Assembly: GCA_025352625.1 (NCBI GenBank)
Contig: JANXSR010000431.1
Location: 1 to 43,139 of the forward strand
Reading direction: 5' to 3'
Source: Ferruginibacter sp.
Lineage (GTDB): Bacteria > Bacteroidota > Bacteroidia > Chitinophagales > Chitinophagaceae
DNA: 43,139 nt
Below the pieces are notes generated by a model. It did not search any database. It had not been told where the DNA came from and was given only the letters and a program-made list of their open reading frames with translations. This document shows positions 16,950 through 25,799 of the stretch, piece after piece. Both the position numbers and the translations under genes were made by a program. Positions within the stretch are counted from its first letter, which is position 1; each line of letters begins with the position of its first letter.

Positions 16950-18377
16950 TTAATTTTTCGGCACTGGTGGCGGACCATCCGGCAACATCGCCTTCCACAC
17001 TTCTTTTCCTTTTCTTTTTAAAAATTCTTCTTTAATGTCGTTGCGTAGCTTTTCATTTTCAAACAAATCAACCATGGTGGTGCCCAACGATTTGGAAGTA
17101 AATAACATGCCCTTGTGACCAATGCTCATACCACCGCAGGCCACCACCACCCAGCTATGCCACGGCGCTTCGTAAGGAGCTGTAGTAGCCAGTAAGGTAA
17201 TTTCAGGAACAATATAACTTACATCTCCCACATCTGTAGAGCCACCTACCGGATCTTCTTTTGTTACTTCAAGCGGTTTGATTGTTCCACTGATGCCTTT
17301 AGATTCCAGTCCGTATTCCTTCATAATTTTTTCACCAAATGCCAATTCTTCTTTTGTATAGGTTACGGGGCCTACAAAATTCATATTGCTTTGTAAAGTT
17401 TTGGCGCCCGTTTCATTGATCAGTAATTCGTACAAGCCGCTGTTTAATTTGATATCGTATTGTACGCCTGCCATCAATGCTGCGCCTTTGGCTATGTCTT
17501 TCATGCGTTCGCTTACTTCGGCTACGCCACTTCTTTTACTGTCACGTATCCACAACCAAACACTTGCCTCATCTGGAATTACATTGGGTACTTTACCTGC
17601 CTTGCTGTAAACATAATGCATACGCACACTTGGTTTTACGTGTTCTCTTAAAAAATTAATACCGATATTAAATAATTCTGCCGCATCCAAAGCACTCCTG
17701 CCATTCCATGGATCGGCTGCTGCATGCGCACTTTTACCTTTAAACGAGATGGTGTAATCTGTTACAGATTGTGAACTTTGCATATTGGCTTTGTTTTCAT
17801 AATCGGGATGCCAGTCGAGACATACATCAAGATCATTAAATAAACCTGCTCTTGCCATGTAAACCTTGCCTGCTAAATCCTCTTCTGCAGGCGTACCATA
17901 AAAGCGGATAGTGCCTTTTAATTTACCGGCAGCTATCAATTCTTTAATAGCCAAAGCAGCACCTAAACTACCGGCACCAAACATGTTATGGCCGCAACCA
18001 TGACCGGGAGCGCCTTCCAGCAAAGCCTCTTTGGTTGGCTGCGCCTTTTGCGAAAGGCCGGGCAATGCATCAAACTCTCCCAATACACCAATGATGGGTT
18101 TGCCACTACCAAACTCAGCAATAAATGCAGTAGGTATTTCGGCTACTCCGCGGCTTACTTTAAAACCCTGAGCTTCTGCATAATCGGCCAGTACTTTGGA
18201 GGATTTGGTTTCCTTCATGGCAATTTCCGCAAAGCCCCAAATCTGGTCGCTGAGTGAAATTAATTCCTGCTGGTGTTTTTCAACAGAAGCCAGTACAGCA
18301 TTCTTGTTTGCACTGGTTAGTTTTTGTGCAAACAATAATTGCGATAAAAAAAGTAATGGTAAAAAAAGTAATCTCAT
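16950..18377 (-). CDS. Exported M20-family amidohydrolase (AbgB-like)
   Basis: This 475-aa protein has a signal peptide (MRLLFLPLLFLSQLLFAQ) and belongs to the M20 group that includes p-aminobenzoyl-glutamate hydrolase subunit B. Metal and catalytic motifs are visible: GHGCGHN (Cys128, His130), GTPAEED (Glu165/166), DWHPDYEN (His190) and GGSTDVGDVS towards the C-terminus. The dimerisation lid (~200-310) is of normal size. It should cleave an N-acyl or aminobenzoyl-type amide bond in the periplasm; the substrate is unknown. The gene ends 41 bp from the convergent Nudix gene. It is separated from the hydrolase run upstream only by the ATPase gene at 18508-19956, which looks inserted. Confidence 0.9.
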   Translation of the reverse strand: MRLLFLPLLFLSQLLFAQKLTSANKNAVLASVEKHQQELISLSDQIWGFAEIAMKETKSSKVLADYAEAQGFKVSRGVAEIPTAFIAEFGSGKPIIGVLGEFDALPGLSQKAQPTKEALLEGAPGHGCGHNMFGAGSLGAALAIKELIAAGKLKGTIRFYGTPAEEDLAGKVYMARAGLFNDLDVCLDWHPDYENKANMQSSQSVTDYTISFKGKSAHAAADPWNGRSALDAAELFNIGINFLREHVKPSVRMHYVYSKAGKVPNVIPDEASVWLWIRDSKRSGVAEVSERMKDIAKGAALMAGVQYDIKLNSGLYELLINETGAKTLQSNMNFVGPVTYTKEELAFGEKIMKEYGLESKGISGTIKPLEVTKEDPVGGSTDVGDVSYIVPEITLLATTAPYEAPWHSWVVVACGGMSIGHKGMLFTSKSLGTTMVDLFENEKLRNDIKEEFLKRKGKEVWKAMLPDGPPPVPKN

Positions 18378-18507
18378 GCTGATGTTTTAATGTTGTTTTT
18401 AATTTTATTCACTGTTGTATGAATGTATTGATTTTTTTAATTAAGAGGTTTATTTAAAACTTATCATTACTAAATCATTTTCTGTTTATAAAAAATAGAC
18501 CTAATAA

Positions 18508-19956
18508 CTATTCGGGTTTAAATAATTTTTCCATGCTTATCTCATTGTCAACATCGCCAAGATAATACTGGTTTTGCATGGCAGGAAATGTGGTTAGCAA
18601 CGTTGTAAAAGTTGCTTTCTTAGTTAGTGTGGCCTGTCTGAAAATAGATTTTTTCATTTTTAATTGTGCTGCATAGCTTTTGGTAATAGCAAAGGTTTCT
18701 TTGGTAAATTTAGCTTCGCATAAATTAATTGTTTGGTCGGCACGGTCAATGATCATATCTATCTGTGCACCGGGCAGTGCATCGTTGCCTGCAAATTGCC
18801 AGGAGCTGGTGGTAGTGTAAACGCCACTGATACCCAAAGTTTTTTTTATCTGGCTGATATGCTGCATACAGATATTTTCAAAAGCATAACCACTCCATGC
18901 GGTAAAGTTGCTGAGTTTGGATAACTGATCCCAGGTGCCTCTGCCCCCTTTTTTATTGGGCTTGATAAATTTTAAATAAAAAAGTGAATACAGGTCAGTA
19001 AGTTTATAAATAGCTGTTTTCTTTTTATTGACAAATGGCTGATAAAAGGAAACAAAATCACACTCCACCAGTTCTTCTAATGTACGGGATAAGGTGCCTT
19101 CGCTTAATTTAGTTTTAAGGGCTATTGAACTTCTCGTCATTCCCTGCGGTTTAGATGCAAGCGCTTCAATGACAGCTATATGCTGATCTGCATTTTTAAA
19201 CAGGGAGTGATACAACTGTGCATATTCAGTATGCAGCAAACCCTGCTTTGCAAAACAGGTGCTGTCAATAATCTGCGCCGCACTTTTACCCTTAGTCACT
19301 TCTTTCAGGTAAAAGGGGATGCCTCCCATGGCCATATACAGTTCCAGTATCTGGTAACGGGGAAGCTTTGCACCCAGGCTGTTTAAAAATAATTCTGTTT
19401 CGTACAAATTAAAAGGCATTAATTGTATGCGTTGCGTAACACGGTTATACAGGCCGCCTCTTGCACTGATAAGTTTCTTTTTTATCCATGATGAAGCAGA
19501 GCCACACGCAATGAGCAATACATTATTCATATTGGAAGCATGCTGGTTCCAGAAAAATTCCAATGCGGCGATGAAACCTGCTTTGGGTATATCCAGCCAG
19601 GGCATCTCATCTATAAACACCACATGCTTCTGCTTTTTTACGGGTAAACTTTTTATGTATACCGCTAAATAATTAAAAGCTTCCTGCCACGAGGCAGGGA
19701 TATTTTTTTCCTTTCTACCTTTAGCTCTTCTCAGGTACTCTTCATGAAAGTTATACAGTTGTTCTTCTTTAGTTCCGTCTTTTGTGCCTGTAAAATCAAA
19801 TACCAGGTTGTTCTTTAAATATTGTCTTATTAAAAATGTTTTACCAACCCTTCTGCGGCCATACACTGCCAGGAATTCCGCCTGCCCAGACAGCAGCATC
19901 CTGTCTATTTTTTCTATTTCATTTTCACGGCCTACCAGGCTTATAGTTTGAGTCAT
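18508..19956 (-). CDS. P-loop ATPase with DUF234 / nuclease-like C-terminal domain
   Basis: This 482-aa protein is of the ATPase_2 (archaeal-type STAND-like) + DUF234 kind. Walker A is GRRRVGKT (33-40) and Walker B is VVFIDEMPWLD (112-122). A region consistent with a winged helix lies at ~255-300 (SKPQGMTRSSIALKTKLSEG). The C-terminal domain has AFENICMQHI (E360), GAQIDMIID (D400) and LCEAKFT (E414-x-K416), the E...D...ExK order of PD-(D/E)XK folds, as in the other ATPase of this window. The ATG at 19956 is 11 bp from the first of two tandem 37-bp palindromes. The gene interrupts a run of hydrolase genes it has no obvious link with. Function is unsettled for the family. Confidence 0.9.
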   Translation of the reverse strand: MTQTISLVGRENEIEKIDRMLLSGQAEFLAVYGRRRVGKTFLIRQYLKNNLVFDFTGTKDGTKEEQLYNFHEEYLRRAKGRKEKNIPASWQEAFNYLAVYIKSLPVKKQKHVVFIDEMPWLDIPKAGFIAALEFFWNQHASNMNNVLLIACGSASSWIKKKLISARGGLYNRVTQRIQLMPFNLYETELFLNSLGAKLPRYQILELYMAMGGIPFYLKEVTKGKSAAQIIDSTCFAKQGLLHTEYAQLYHSLFKNADQHIAVIEALASKPQGMTRSSIALKTKLSEGTLSRTLEELVECDFVSFYQPFVNKKKTAIYKLTDLYSLFYLKFIKPNKKGGRGTWDQLSKLSNFTAWSGYAFENICMQHISQIKKTLGISGVYTTTSSWQFAGNDALPGAQIDMIIDRADQTINLCEAKFTKETFAITKSYAAQLKMKKSIFRQATLTKKATFTTLLTTFPAMQNQYYLGDVDNEISMEKLFKPE

Positions 19957-19967
19957 TGTATTTTATT

Positions 19968-20004
19968 TTGGAGAAATCGCTATAAATATACCACATTTCT
20001 CCAA
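19968..20004. repeat. 37-bp palindrome, proximal copy, upstream of the DUF234 ATPase
   Basis: The outer arms TTGGAGAAAT and ATTTCTCCAA are perfect inverted repeats around a 17-bp centre containing TATAAATATA. It ends 11 bp before the ATPase ATG. Read in the gene's direction, the centre contains TATATTTA, close to the Bacteroidota -7 element, so the palindrome may overlap the promoter. Total length and outer pattern match the palindromes of the DUF4143 ATPase. Confidence 0.9.
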
Positions 20005-20022
20005 TTAATTTATTTTACATTT

Positions 20023-20059
20023 TTGGAGAAATCGATATAAATATACTACATTTCTCCAA
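20023..20059. repeat. 37-bp palindrome, distal copy, upstream of the DUF234 ATPase
   Basis: This is a second copy of the element at 19968-20004, with the same arms and two base changes in the centre. The start-to-start distance is 55 bp, about five helical turns, so proteins bound to both would lie on the same face. Including one more T and A, the perfect arms extend to 20022 and 20060. Confidence 0.9.
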
Positions 20060-20119
20060 AGATAATTTTAATAAAAAACATCATTGCTTAAAAAATATCC
20101 GCCTTACTTTACAGACTGT

Positions 20120-21283
20120 TTACTTTATCCTGTTATACTTTTTCAATAAATCAATCACCAGCTTTTGTGGTAATGCATAAGACTTATTACCGTTTATGCC
20201 TTCCATGGTTTCAGCAGCCACCATTGCATTGATAATGGCTTCTTCAACTGCCTGTACCGTTGCTTCAAAAAGCGGGTCAATCAGATCATTGGGCAGCGCA
20301 GTTACTTTTGTAAAATCATTTCTTTGAAAAGCATTTTCATTGGCGGTAGAAAAGGCAATAAAAATATCTCCCGAGCCATTGGTGCCACGGCCGCCAACAA
20401 TGCCGATACCCAACGGAACCCTTGCTGCTATACGTTTTAGCTGGTGAGGCAGTAAGGGGGCATCGGTAGCTACCACAACTATTATAGAGCCATCGCCTTC
20501 TTTTCTATAATGCTGTGGTGGTAATTTAAGTTCATTGTTTAAGGTATCCATCAGCTCTTTTCCAACCGGTACTCCGGCGATGGTCAGCGATTTTTTTCTG
20601 CCAAAATTTGATTGCACCAGTACACCAACCGTATAGGTAGAATCTTTTATTTTTATAACCCTGGAGGCACTGCCGGTACCGCATTTAAAACCTAAACACA
20701 TCATGCCTGTTCCGCCGCCCACATTGCCTTCTTTCAGGTAGCCGGTTTTTGCACTGTCCAGGGCTTCCCACGCATTGCTTTCTTTTACATGAAAACCATA
20801 AATGTCATTTAAAAAACCATCATAGGTTTCGGCCACAACAGGGTAGGTGTACCAGAAATCTTCTTTGTACCAATGCTTGTTTACAAACCATTTTAAAACA
20901 GCATCTCTTACCACACCCACACTGTTGGTATTGGTGATCATCACAGGTGTTTCTAAAAAGCCAGACTCAGTAACCCAGGTGGTACCGGTCATTTCGCCAT
21001 TGCCATTTAATGTGTACCAGTTGGCATAAACAGGATTGTTGTTTTTGCCCCTTGGCAGGATGGCTGTAACACCGGTTCTTACCGGACCCGTGCCCAATAT
21101 ATTTTTTCCGTTGCCGGAGATGATCGTGCTGTATCCTACTTCTACACCTTTTACATCTGTGATGGCATTGTATTTTCCGGTTACACCATCAAAAGGAATT
21201 CCTATGTCTCTTGCTCTTGGCTTTTGTGCATGGCTGCCGACTTGCAGCAGGCACAATAATACAACTGTCACAAAATTTTTCAT
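20120..21283 (-). CDS. Exported P1-family (S58, DmpA/BapA-like) aminopeptidase
   Basis: This 387-aa protein belongs to the self-processing peptidase family S58, whose members remove N-terminal residues from peptides, including D- and beta-amino acids. A signal peptide ends near residue 19 (LQVGSHAQ). The autocleavage site is in GRGTNGSGDIF, between Gly303 and Ser304, and the new N-terminal Ser would be the nucleophile. The conserved EGNVGGGTGM lies at ~185-194 and the family opening RDIGIPFDGVTG at ~25-36. The 18-bp gap to the amidohydrolase next to it indicates cotranscription. Which class of peptide it acts on cannot be read from sequence. Confidence 0.93.
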   Translation of the reverse strand: MKNFVTVVLLCLLQVGSHAQKPRARDIGIPFDGVTGKYNAITDVKGVEVGYSTIISGNGKNILGTGPVRTGVTAILPRGKNNNPVYANWYTLNGNGEMTGTTWVTESGFLETPVMITNTNSVGVVRDAVLKWFVNKHWYKEDFWYTYPVVAETYDGFLNDIYGFHVKESNAWEALDSAKTGYLKEGNVGGGTGMMCLGFKCGTGSASRVIKIKDSTYTVGVLVQSNFGRKKSLTIAGVPVGKELMDTLNNELKLPPQHYRKEGDGSIIVVVATDAPLLPHQLKRIAARVPLGIGIVGGRGTNGSGDIFIAFSTANENAFQRNDFTKVTALPNDLIDPLFEATVQAVEEAIINAMVAAETMEGINGNKSYALPQKLVIDLLKKYNRIK

Positions 21284-21301
21284 CTTTGTTTATTTTACTA
21301 T

Positions 21302-22573
21302 TTACTTTTCATTCTTAACCACCTTGCCGCCAATCATTACAAATTTCACTCTTTGCAGTTCGCTAATGTCTTTTAACGGATCACCTTTTACCGCAATGAT
21401 GTCTGCCAGTTTACCAACTTCTATTGTACCAATTTCATTTTCTTTTTTAAGTATTTCTGCATTCACTTTTGTCGCACACTGTATTGCCTGCATGGGTGTC
21501 ATTCCCAGCTTTACATATTCCCCGAATTCTCTTGCTGAATAGTTTGGAGGCCAGCCAACATCATCGGTACCCAATCCAAACTTTACTCCTTTCTTAAAAG
21601 CCTGCCGCATATTGGTATACATGCTTTCTTTTGTTTTTCTCCCAATCTCAATGGCCTTTTGCAAAGACGCATTGCCATCTAATTTTTCATCAAAATAAAG
21701 ATGAATGGAAAAGGTTGGTATCAGCCAGGTTCCTTTTTGTATCATCAGATCCATTGCTTCTTCATCAATAAAAGAACCATGTTCTATAGTGCGTACGCCT
21801 GCCTTCACTGCCATTTTTATTCCTTCAGCTGCATGTGCATGCGCCATCACAGGCACATCCCTTCTTGCCGCTTCTTCCACTGCAGCTTTTAATTCTTCAG
21901 CACTGAAATGAACATTGTTTGGATTATCACCTGCTGTCATAAAAGCACCGGTTACCAATAACTTGATCCAGTCGCTGCCATATTTTATTTCATTGCGTAC
22001 TGCTTTGCGGATTTCATCGGGCCCATCCGCAATCAATCCGTCAGCAATTATTTTTTGTTCATAACTTAAAAAATTTATATCACCGCCACCACCGGTTACG
22101 GAGATATAATGTGCCGCACCATAAATATGCGGTCCAACAAACATTCCTTTATTAATTGCTTTTCTAATTTCGATATTGGCATAACCCACATCACCATCAC
22201 CTGCCACCCGTAAAGTTGTCCATCCGGCCGCCAGCAAATCCTGTACATTCTTTAAACCCATTAATGCCTTGGAAGCAGAAGATCCACGCAAATGATCAAC
22301 CTGGTAATCATCCGTTGTAAGATTCGGATGTACATGCATATCAATCAACCCCGGCAATAAAGTATAATCGCCCAGGTTAATAATGATTGCGCCTTTTGGA
22401 ATATTTTCTTTATTAGTAACAGCGATAATTTTATTACTGTCAATAATTACTACAGGGTTTGCAATTACTTTTCCTGTTCCATCAATTAATGCTTTTGCAA
22501 GCAGGGCAGTTTTTTGTGCAAATGATATTTGTTGAAATAAAAAAAGTAAAATGAGTGCCGATATTTTTCTCAT
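21302..22573 (-). CDS. Exported amidohydrolase, Xaa-Pro-dipeptidase-like
   Basis: This 423-aa metal-dependent amidohydrolase has a signal peptide ending at FAQ (~20). Motifs of the TIM barrel are in order: DMHVHPN (His80, His82), SDWIKLLVTGAF (probable bridging Lys), MAHAHA, TIEHGSF and GLGTDDVGW (Asp). The C-terminal GKLADIIAVKGDP strand is typical of the imidazolonepropionase-like branch, several members of which cleave dipeptides such as Xaa-Pro or Xaa-Arg/Lys. The gene sits 18 bp from the P1 peptidase and 28 bp from the C45 hydrolase, consistent with one peptide-degrading operon. Confidence 0.9.
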   Translation of the reverse strand: MRKISALILLFLFQQISFAQKTALLAKALIDGTGKVIANPVVIIDSNKIIAVTNKENIPKGAIIINLGDYTLLPGLIDMHVHPNLTTDDYQVDHLRGSSASKALMGLKNVQDLLAAGWTTLRVAGDGDVGYANIEIRKAINKGMFVGPHIYGAAHYISVTGGGGDINFLSYEQKIIADGLIADGPDEIRKAVRNEIKYGSDWIKLLVTGAFMTAGDNPNNVHFSAEELKAAVEEAARRDVPVMAHAHAAEGIKMAVKAGVRTIEHGSFIDEEAMDLMIQKGTWLIPTFSIHLYFDEKLDGNASLQKAIEIGRKTKESMYTNMRQAFKKGVKFGLGTDDVGWPPNYSAREFGEYVKLGMTPMQAIQCATKVNAEILKKENEIGTIEVGKLADIIAVKGDPLKDISELQRVKFVMIGGKVVKNEK

Positions 22574-22601
22574 GCTGAATATTTATGGTTGATTATAATA
22601 T

Positions 22602-23747
22602 TTACCTGGCATTTGTAAACCCGATCTTTTTATATTCCGATTCATCCGGAGGCCCTGCTGTTATCTGCAGATTTGGCGTGCCGCTAAGTGTCATGATCAC
22701 GGAACCAAAAGTAAATCCACCATTCTTAGGCGCCCGGCATACAGGATTGTCTTTATCATCTTTGGATCGTAATGCATCTTTGATGATGCCATCATCCACT
22801 GTTGAAATATCTTTTACCCGGCGCTGAACAGCTGATAATCTTACATGACTATTAGAATTTGTTGTATTGAATGCGAACCATTCTTTTACATCATCATTTG
22901 CTAGCGGGTGATTGGTATGATAGATGCTGCCGTTTGCATTCTTTGGATCAAATCTTACCACTTTGTTTGCGGAGGCTTCAAAATCATACACTTCATTTCG
23001 AATACCAATAATATAATTTTGACCGGAAGCATGCGGTACGGTTTGAATAAATTGCAGCAGCTCTTCTTTGTTTGTTGTATTGATGATTTTCCGAACTATA
23101 AATGCAACGGGTAATCCTGTTGAAGAGGCTTTTAATTGCATCAGTGTATTCATGCAGGCACCAATACCTGTTTCGTTCATCCCGTTTAATGCAATTACCC
23201 CGGGGTGGGTTAGTATGAATTGTTCTGGTCTTTTATCTGTTTTACTCAACCGCAACAAAATTTGATAACCGTCTGTATAGGATTCTATGTCCATGTTTTG
23301 TGCGATGTAAGCGGCATTGCCATTGATAGCCGGAACTCCAATACCACTGCAATGATGATTGGCAAGCTTATTCTCATATACCCAAAATTCGTCCAGCAGG
23401 TTAAGCACCATAATATCATTGAATGCCTGTCCTGAACCTGCTGCAATTCCTTTTACTTCTTCATACAGATCCGGTGTCCATTTTTTAATGGCATCATCAA
23501 AATGTGCATATTGAAAAAATTCCTTCAGCACCTGGTCAGCATCTTTCCCTAATTGTGCCTTCGTATTTTCTTTCCATTTGGTTACAATCTCTGCAATTTC
23601 TTTTTTCAGCAATTTACCATGTTGTAACCCCAGTTCGTATCCTGAACCAGTCAATGCAATTTCCCTGATAGCTTTTCTGCCGTTTGAAGATTGACTGTAT
23701 GCAACAGATGAACCCAGTAACAGTAGTAGCAGTAATATTTTTTTCAT
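22602..23747 (-). CDS. Exported C45-family Ntn hydrolase / acyltransferase-like protein
   Basis: This 381-aa protein resembles the acyl-CoA:6-aminopenicillanate acyltransferase and C45 peptidase family, which self-cleave to expose an N-terminal cysteine and act on amide bonds. A signal peptide (MKKILLLLLLLGSSVAYSQ) is followed by a ~110-residue N-terminal part with YELGLQHGKLL. The probable nucleophile is Cys133 in ANHHCSGIGV, followed by the conserved AYIAQNMDIES. An IALNGMNETGIG stretch fits the family's core. The natural substrate could be an N-acyl amino acid or a peptide conjugate. It is flanked at 26-28 bp by two other hydrolases. Confidence 0.87.
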   Translation of the reverse strand: MKKILLLLLLLGSSVAYSQSSNGRKAIREIALTGSGYELGLQHGKLLKKEIAEIVTKWKENTKAQLGKDADQVLKEFFQYAHFDDAIKKWTPDLYEEVKGIAAGSGQAFNDIMVLNLLDEFWVYENKLANHHCSGIGVPAINGNAAYIAQNMDIESYTDGYQILLRLSKTDKRPEQFILTHPGVIALNGMNETGIGACMNTLMQLKASSTGLPVAFIVRKIINTTNKEELLQFIQTVPHASGQNYIIGIRNEVYDFEASANKVVRFDPKNANGSIYHTNHPLANDDVKEWFAFNTTNSNSHVRLSAVQRRVKDISTVDDGIIKDALRSKDDKDNPVCRAPKNGGFTFGSVIMTLSGTPNLQITAGPPDESEYKKIGFTNAR

Positions 23748-23773
23748 TTTATATTTTTTATTTCATCAAAAAT

Positions 23774-25057
23774 TTATTCTTTATCTAATTGTAAAATTGT
23801 TTGTAATAATACATTGGCACCATTGGCCATATCACTGGCTTTGGAAAATTCTTTGGGTGAATGACTGATGCCACCAATACTCGGAATAAATATCATTCCC
23901 ACAGGTGCGATCAATGCAATCTCCTGTGAGTCATGTCCGGCACCACTTTGCATTGTTTTGGTTGTAAAGCCCAATGCTTTTGCAGCGGTTGCAATAATGG
24001 TCTGCAATCCCTTATCGGTCAACGCAGGTTTTGGTACATTGTCATGACGGATAAAACGAATGCTTACTTTGGAGGATGTTGCAATGGCTGCCGCCCGTTT
24101 CTCAATTTCATTAAAGAGCATTTCAATTTTCTCAGCAGACAGGTCCCTTATCTCCAAACCCAGCACAACTTTTCCGGGAATGACATTATATGCACCGGGC
24201 TGTGCCGCGATTTTTCCTACAGTACCTACCTGGTTGCCTTTTACACTATTGATGACCTCATTTACCGCGATGATAAATTTGGATGCAGCCAGCAGTGCAT
24301 CCTGCCGCATGTTCATCGGCGTAGTACCTGCATGATTGGCAAAGCCTTCAATGGTTACATCCCAATCCACAATACCCACAATACCTTCCACCACACCGAT
24401 CTGTATATTTTCTTTTTCTAAAATGCCACCCTGTTCTATGTGCAATTCTAAAAAGGCTTTGATGTTGCCTTTCTTGCGGATGCAATATTGAATACTGTCA
24501 GGATTGCCGCCAATTGCTTTGATACCATCTGCAATCGTTAAACCACTCTGACTTTTTTCTTTTAAACCTGTTGCTGTTAATACACCAGACATCGCCATAC
24601 TGCCAACCGGTCCTCCTTCTTCATTAGAAAAAATAATTACTTCCAGCGGATGATCCGTTACTATCTTATTTTCATTCAGCACTTCCATTATTTCCAATGC
24701 ACCAATGGAACCAACGCAACCATCGTAGTTGCCACCATCGGGCACCATATCAATGTGAGAACCAAAAGCAATTGGTTTTAATGCAGGATTTTTTCCTTTT
24801 CTTTTACCAATGATATTGCCGGCATAATCAATGGTTACTTCCAGTGCTGCTTTTTTCATCAGGTTAATAAAGTACCCTCTTCCTTGCTGGTCGCCTTTTG
24901 TATAAGCAACCCTGTAGCCCTTACCACTGCTGTCTTTTCCAAATTGGGATAATTCGAAAATGCGGTTTTGTAAACGTTGTTCATTTGCAGCAATTTTTGA
25001 TTGACTACATACTGTGAATGAAAGTAAAAGCAATGATGCAGTTAGTACATATTTCAT
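23774..25057 (-). CDS. Exported M20 Zn-hydrolase, N-carbamoylase / allantoate amidohydrolase type
   Basis: This 427-aa protein matches the M20 branch of N-carbamoyl-L-amino-acid hydrolases and allantoate amidohydrolases. Metal ligands are visible: GSHIDMVPDGGNYDG (His101, Asp112), FSNEEGG (Glu146/147), ELHIEQGG (His206) and ISHSP near the C-terminus. The lid motif FANHAGTTPM is present. A signal peptide (MKYVLTASLLLLSFTVCSQ) places it in the periplasm, which is unusual for this normally cytoplasmic family and suggests a role in attacking external substrates. Confidence 0.9.
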   Translation of the reverse strand: MKYVLTASLLLLSFTVCSQSKIAANEQRLQNRIFELSQFGKDSSGKGYRVAYTKGDQQGRGYFINLMKKAALEVTIDYAGNIIGKRKGKNPALKPIAFGSHIDMVPDGGNYDGCVGSIGALEIMEVLNENKIVTDHPLEVIIFSNEEGGPVGSMAMSGVLTATGLKEKSQSGLTIADGIKAIGGNPDSIQYCIRKKGNIKAFLELHIEQGGILEKENIQIGVVEGIVGIVDWDVTIEGFANHAGTTPMNMRQDALLAASKFIIAVNEVINSVKGNQVGTVGKIAAQPGAYNVIPGKVVLGLEIRDLSAEKIEMLFNEIEKRAAAIATSSKVSIRFIRHDNVPKPALTDKGLQTIIATAAKALGFTTKTMQSGAGHDSQEIALIAPVGMIFIPSIGGISHSPKEFSKASDMANGANVLLQTILQLDKE

Positions 25058-25071
25058 TTAAATGATTTTTT

Positions 25072-25716
25072 TTATTTTGTATGTATTTTTTTTACCCCAA
25101 ATAATTCCTTACTAAAAACCAGCATATCAGGAACAACCAGTGCAAACACCAACAAAAACCATAGGAAATGGCTGAAGTCATTGATGTCTGGATTTTTCAT
25201 AAAAAATTGCAGGGGGTTGTATATCCTTGATAACACAAAAACCAGGGTTACACCATAACTGCGGGCCGCCCACATTTTATGAATTGTTATTTGGCGTCTT
25301 GATGCTGCAAGCCAGGCCATTGCTGCTGTTGTAGCCCAAACCAACGCCTGCATAATGTTCTCAAAAGCAAATGTTATTTTGGCACCGGGAATAGGGTGGT
25401 AAATATTGAGCATAATAGCAAATGGCATAGCCGATAGAATAGCTATGATGTAAATTTTACCCAATTTTTTATGTAACGGAAGATTGTTTTTACGTAACGT
25501 AGTTGAAAATTGAAACGGGCCTGTTAGCAACGCAATCATTCCCAACATCCCATGCGGAACCAGTATCCAGGACATTGATTTGTACCTGGCCAAATCAACA
25601 GCCCCGGCGCCTATTAAAAACAGAAGCTCCTGTACAACCAACACATACAGTGATAATATTGCAAGGATTGAGAACAGGAGTATTCTCGGTTTATTGAGTG
25701 TTTTTAAACTTATCAT
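25072..25716 (-). CDS. DUF2306-type integral membrane protein
   Basis: This 214-aa protein has about six hydrophobic segments. The conserved run HGMLGMIALLTGPFQF followed by HKKLGKIY is the hallmark of the DUF2306 family, whose histidines are spread over neighbouring helices. The function of the family is not established. The gene is 14 bp from the N-carbamoylase-like gene and probably cotranscribed with it. Confidence 0.75.
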   Translation of the reverse strand: MISLKTLNKPRILLFSILAILSLYVLVVQELLFLIGAGAVDLARYKSMSWILVPHGMLGMIALLTGPFQFSTTLRKNNLPLHKKLGKIYIIAILSAMPFAIMLNIYHPIPGAKITFAFENIMQALVWATTAAMAWLAASRRQITIHKMWAARSYGVTLVFVLSRIYNPLQFFMKNPDINDFSHFLWFLLVFALVVPDMLVFSKELFGVKKIHTK

Positions 25717-25799
25717 TGTTATTTTTATTTAGGTATTTAATTTTGATACTATGCAATTTTGTTTTGGGGTCTATGTCACCTCCGTTTATAAAACGATGG

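Noticed and set aside
16923-16970. Inverted repeat CCACCAGT / ACTGGTGG between the convergent Nudix and M20 genes as a terminator
   Set aside because: The loop is 32 nt, one arm is within the M20 coding region and there is no T-run. It may be chance.
21036-21542. Plus-strand frame of 168 codons across the P1 peptidase and amidohydrolase genes
   Set aside because: It spans the junction of two well-supported minus-strand genes and has no domain or upstream ribosome site.
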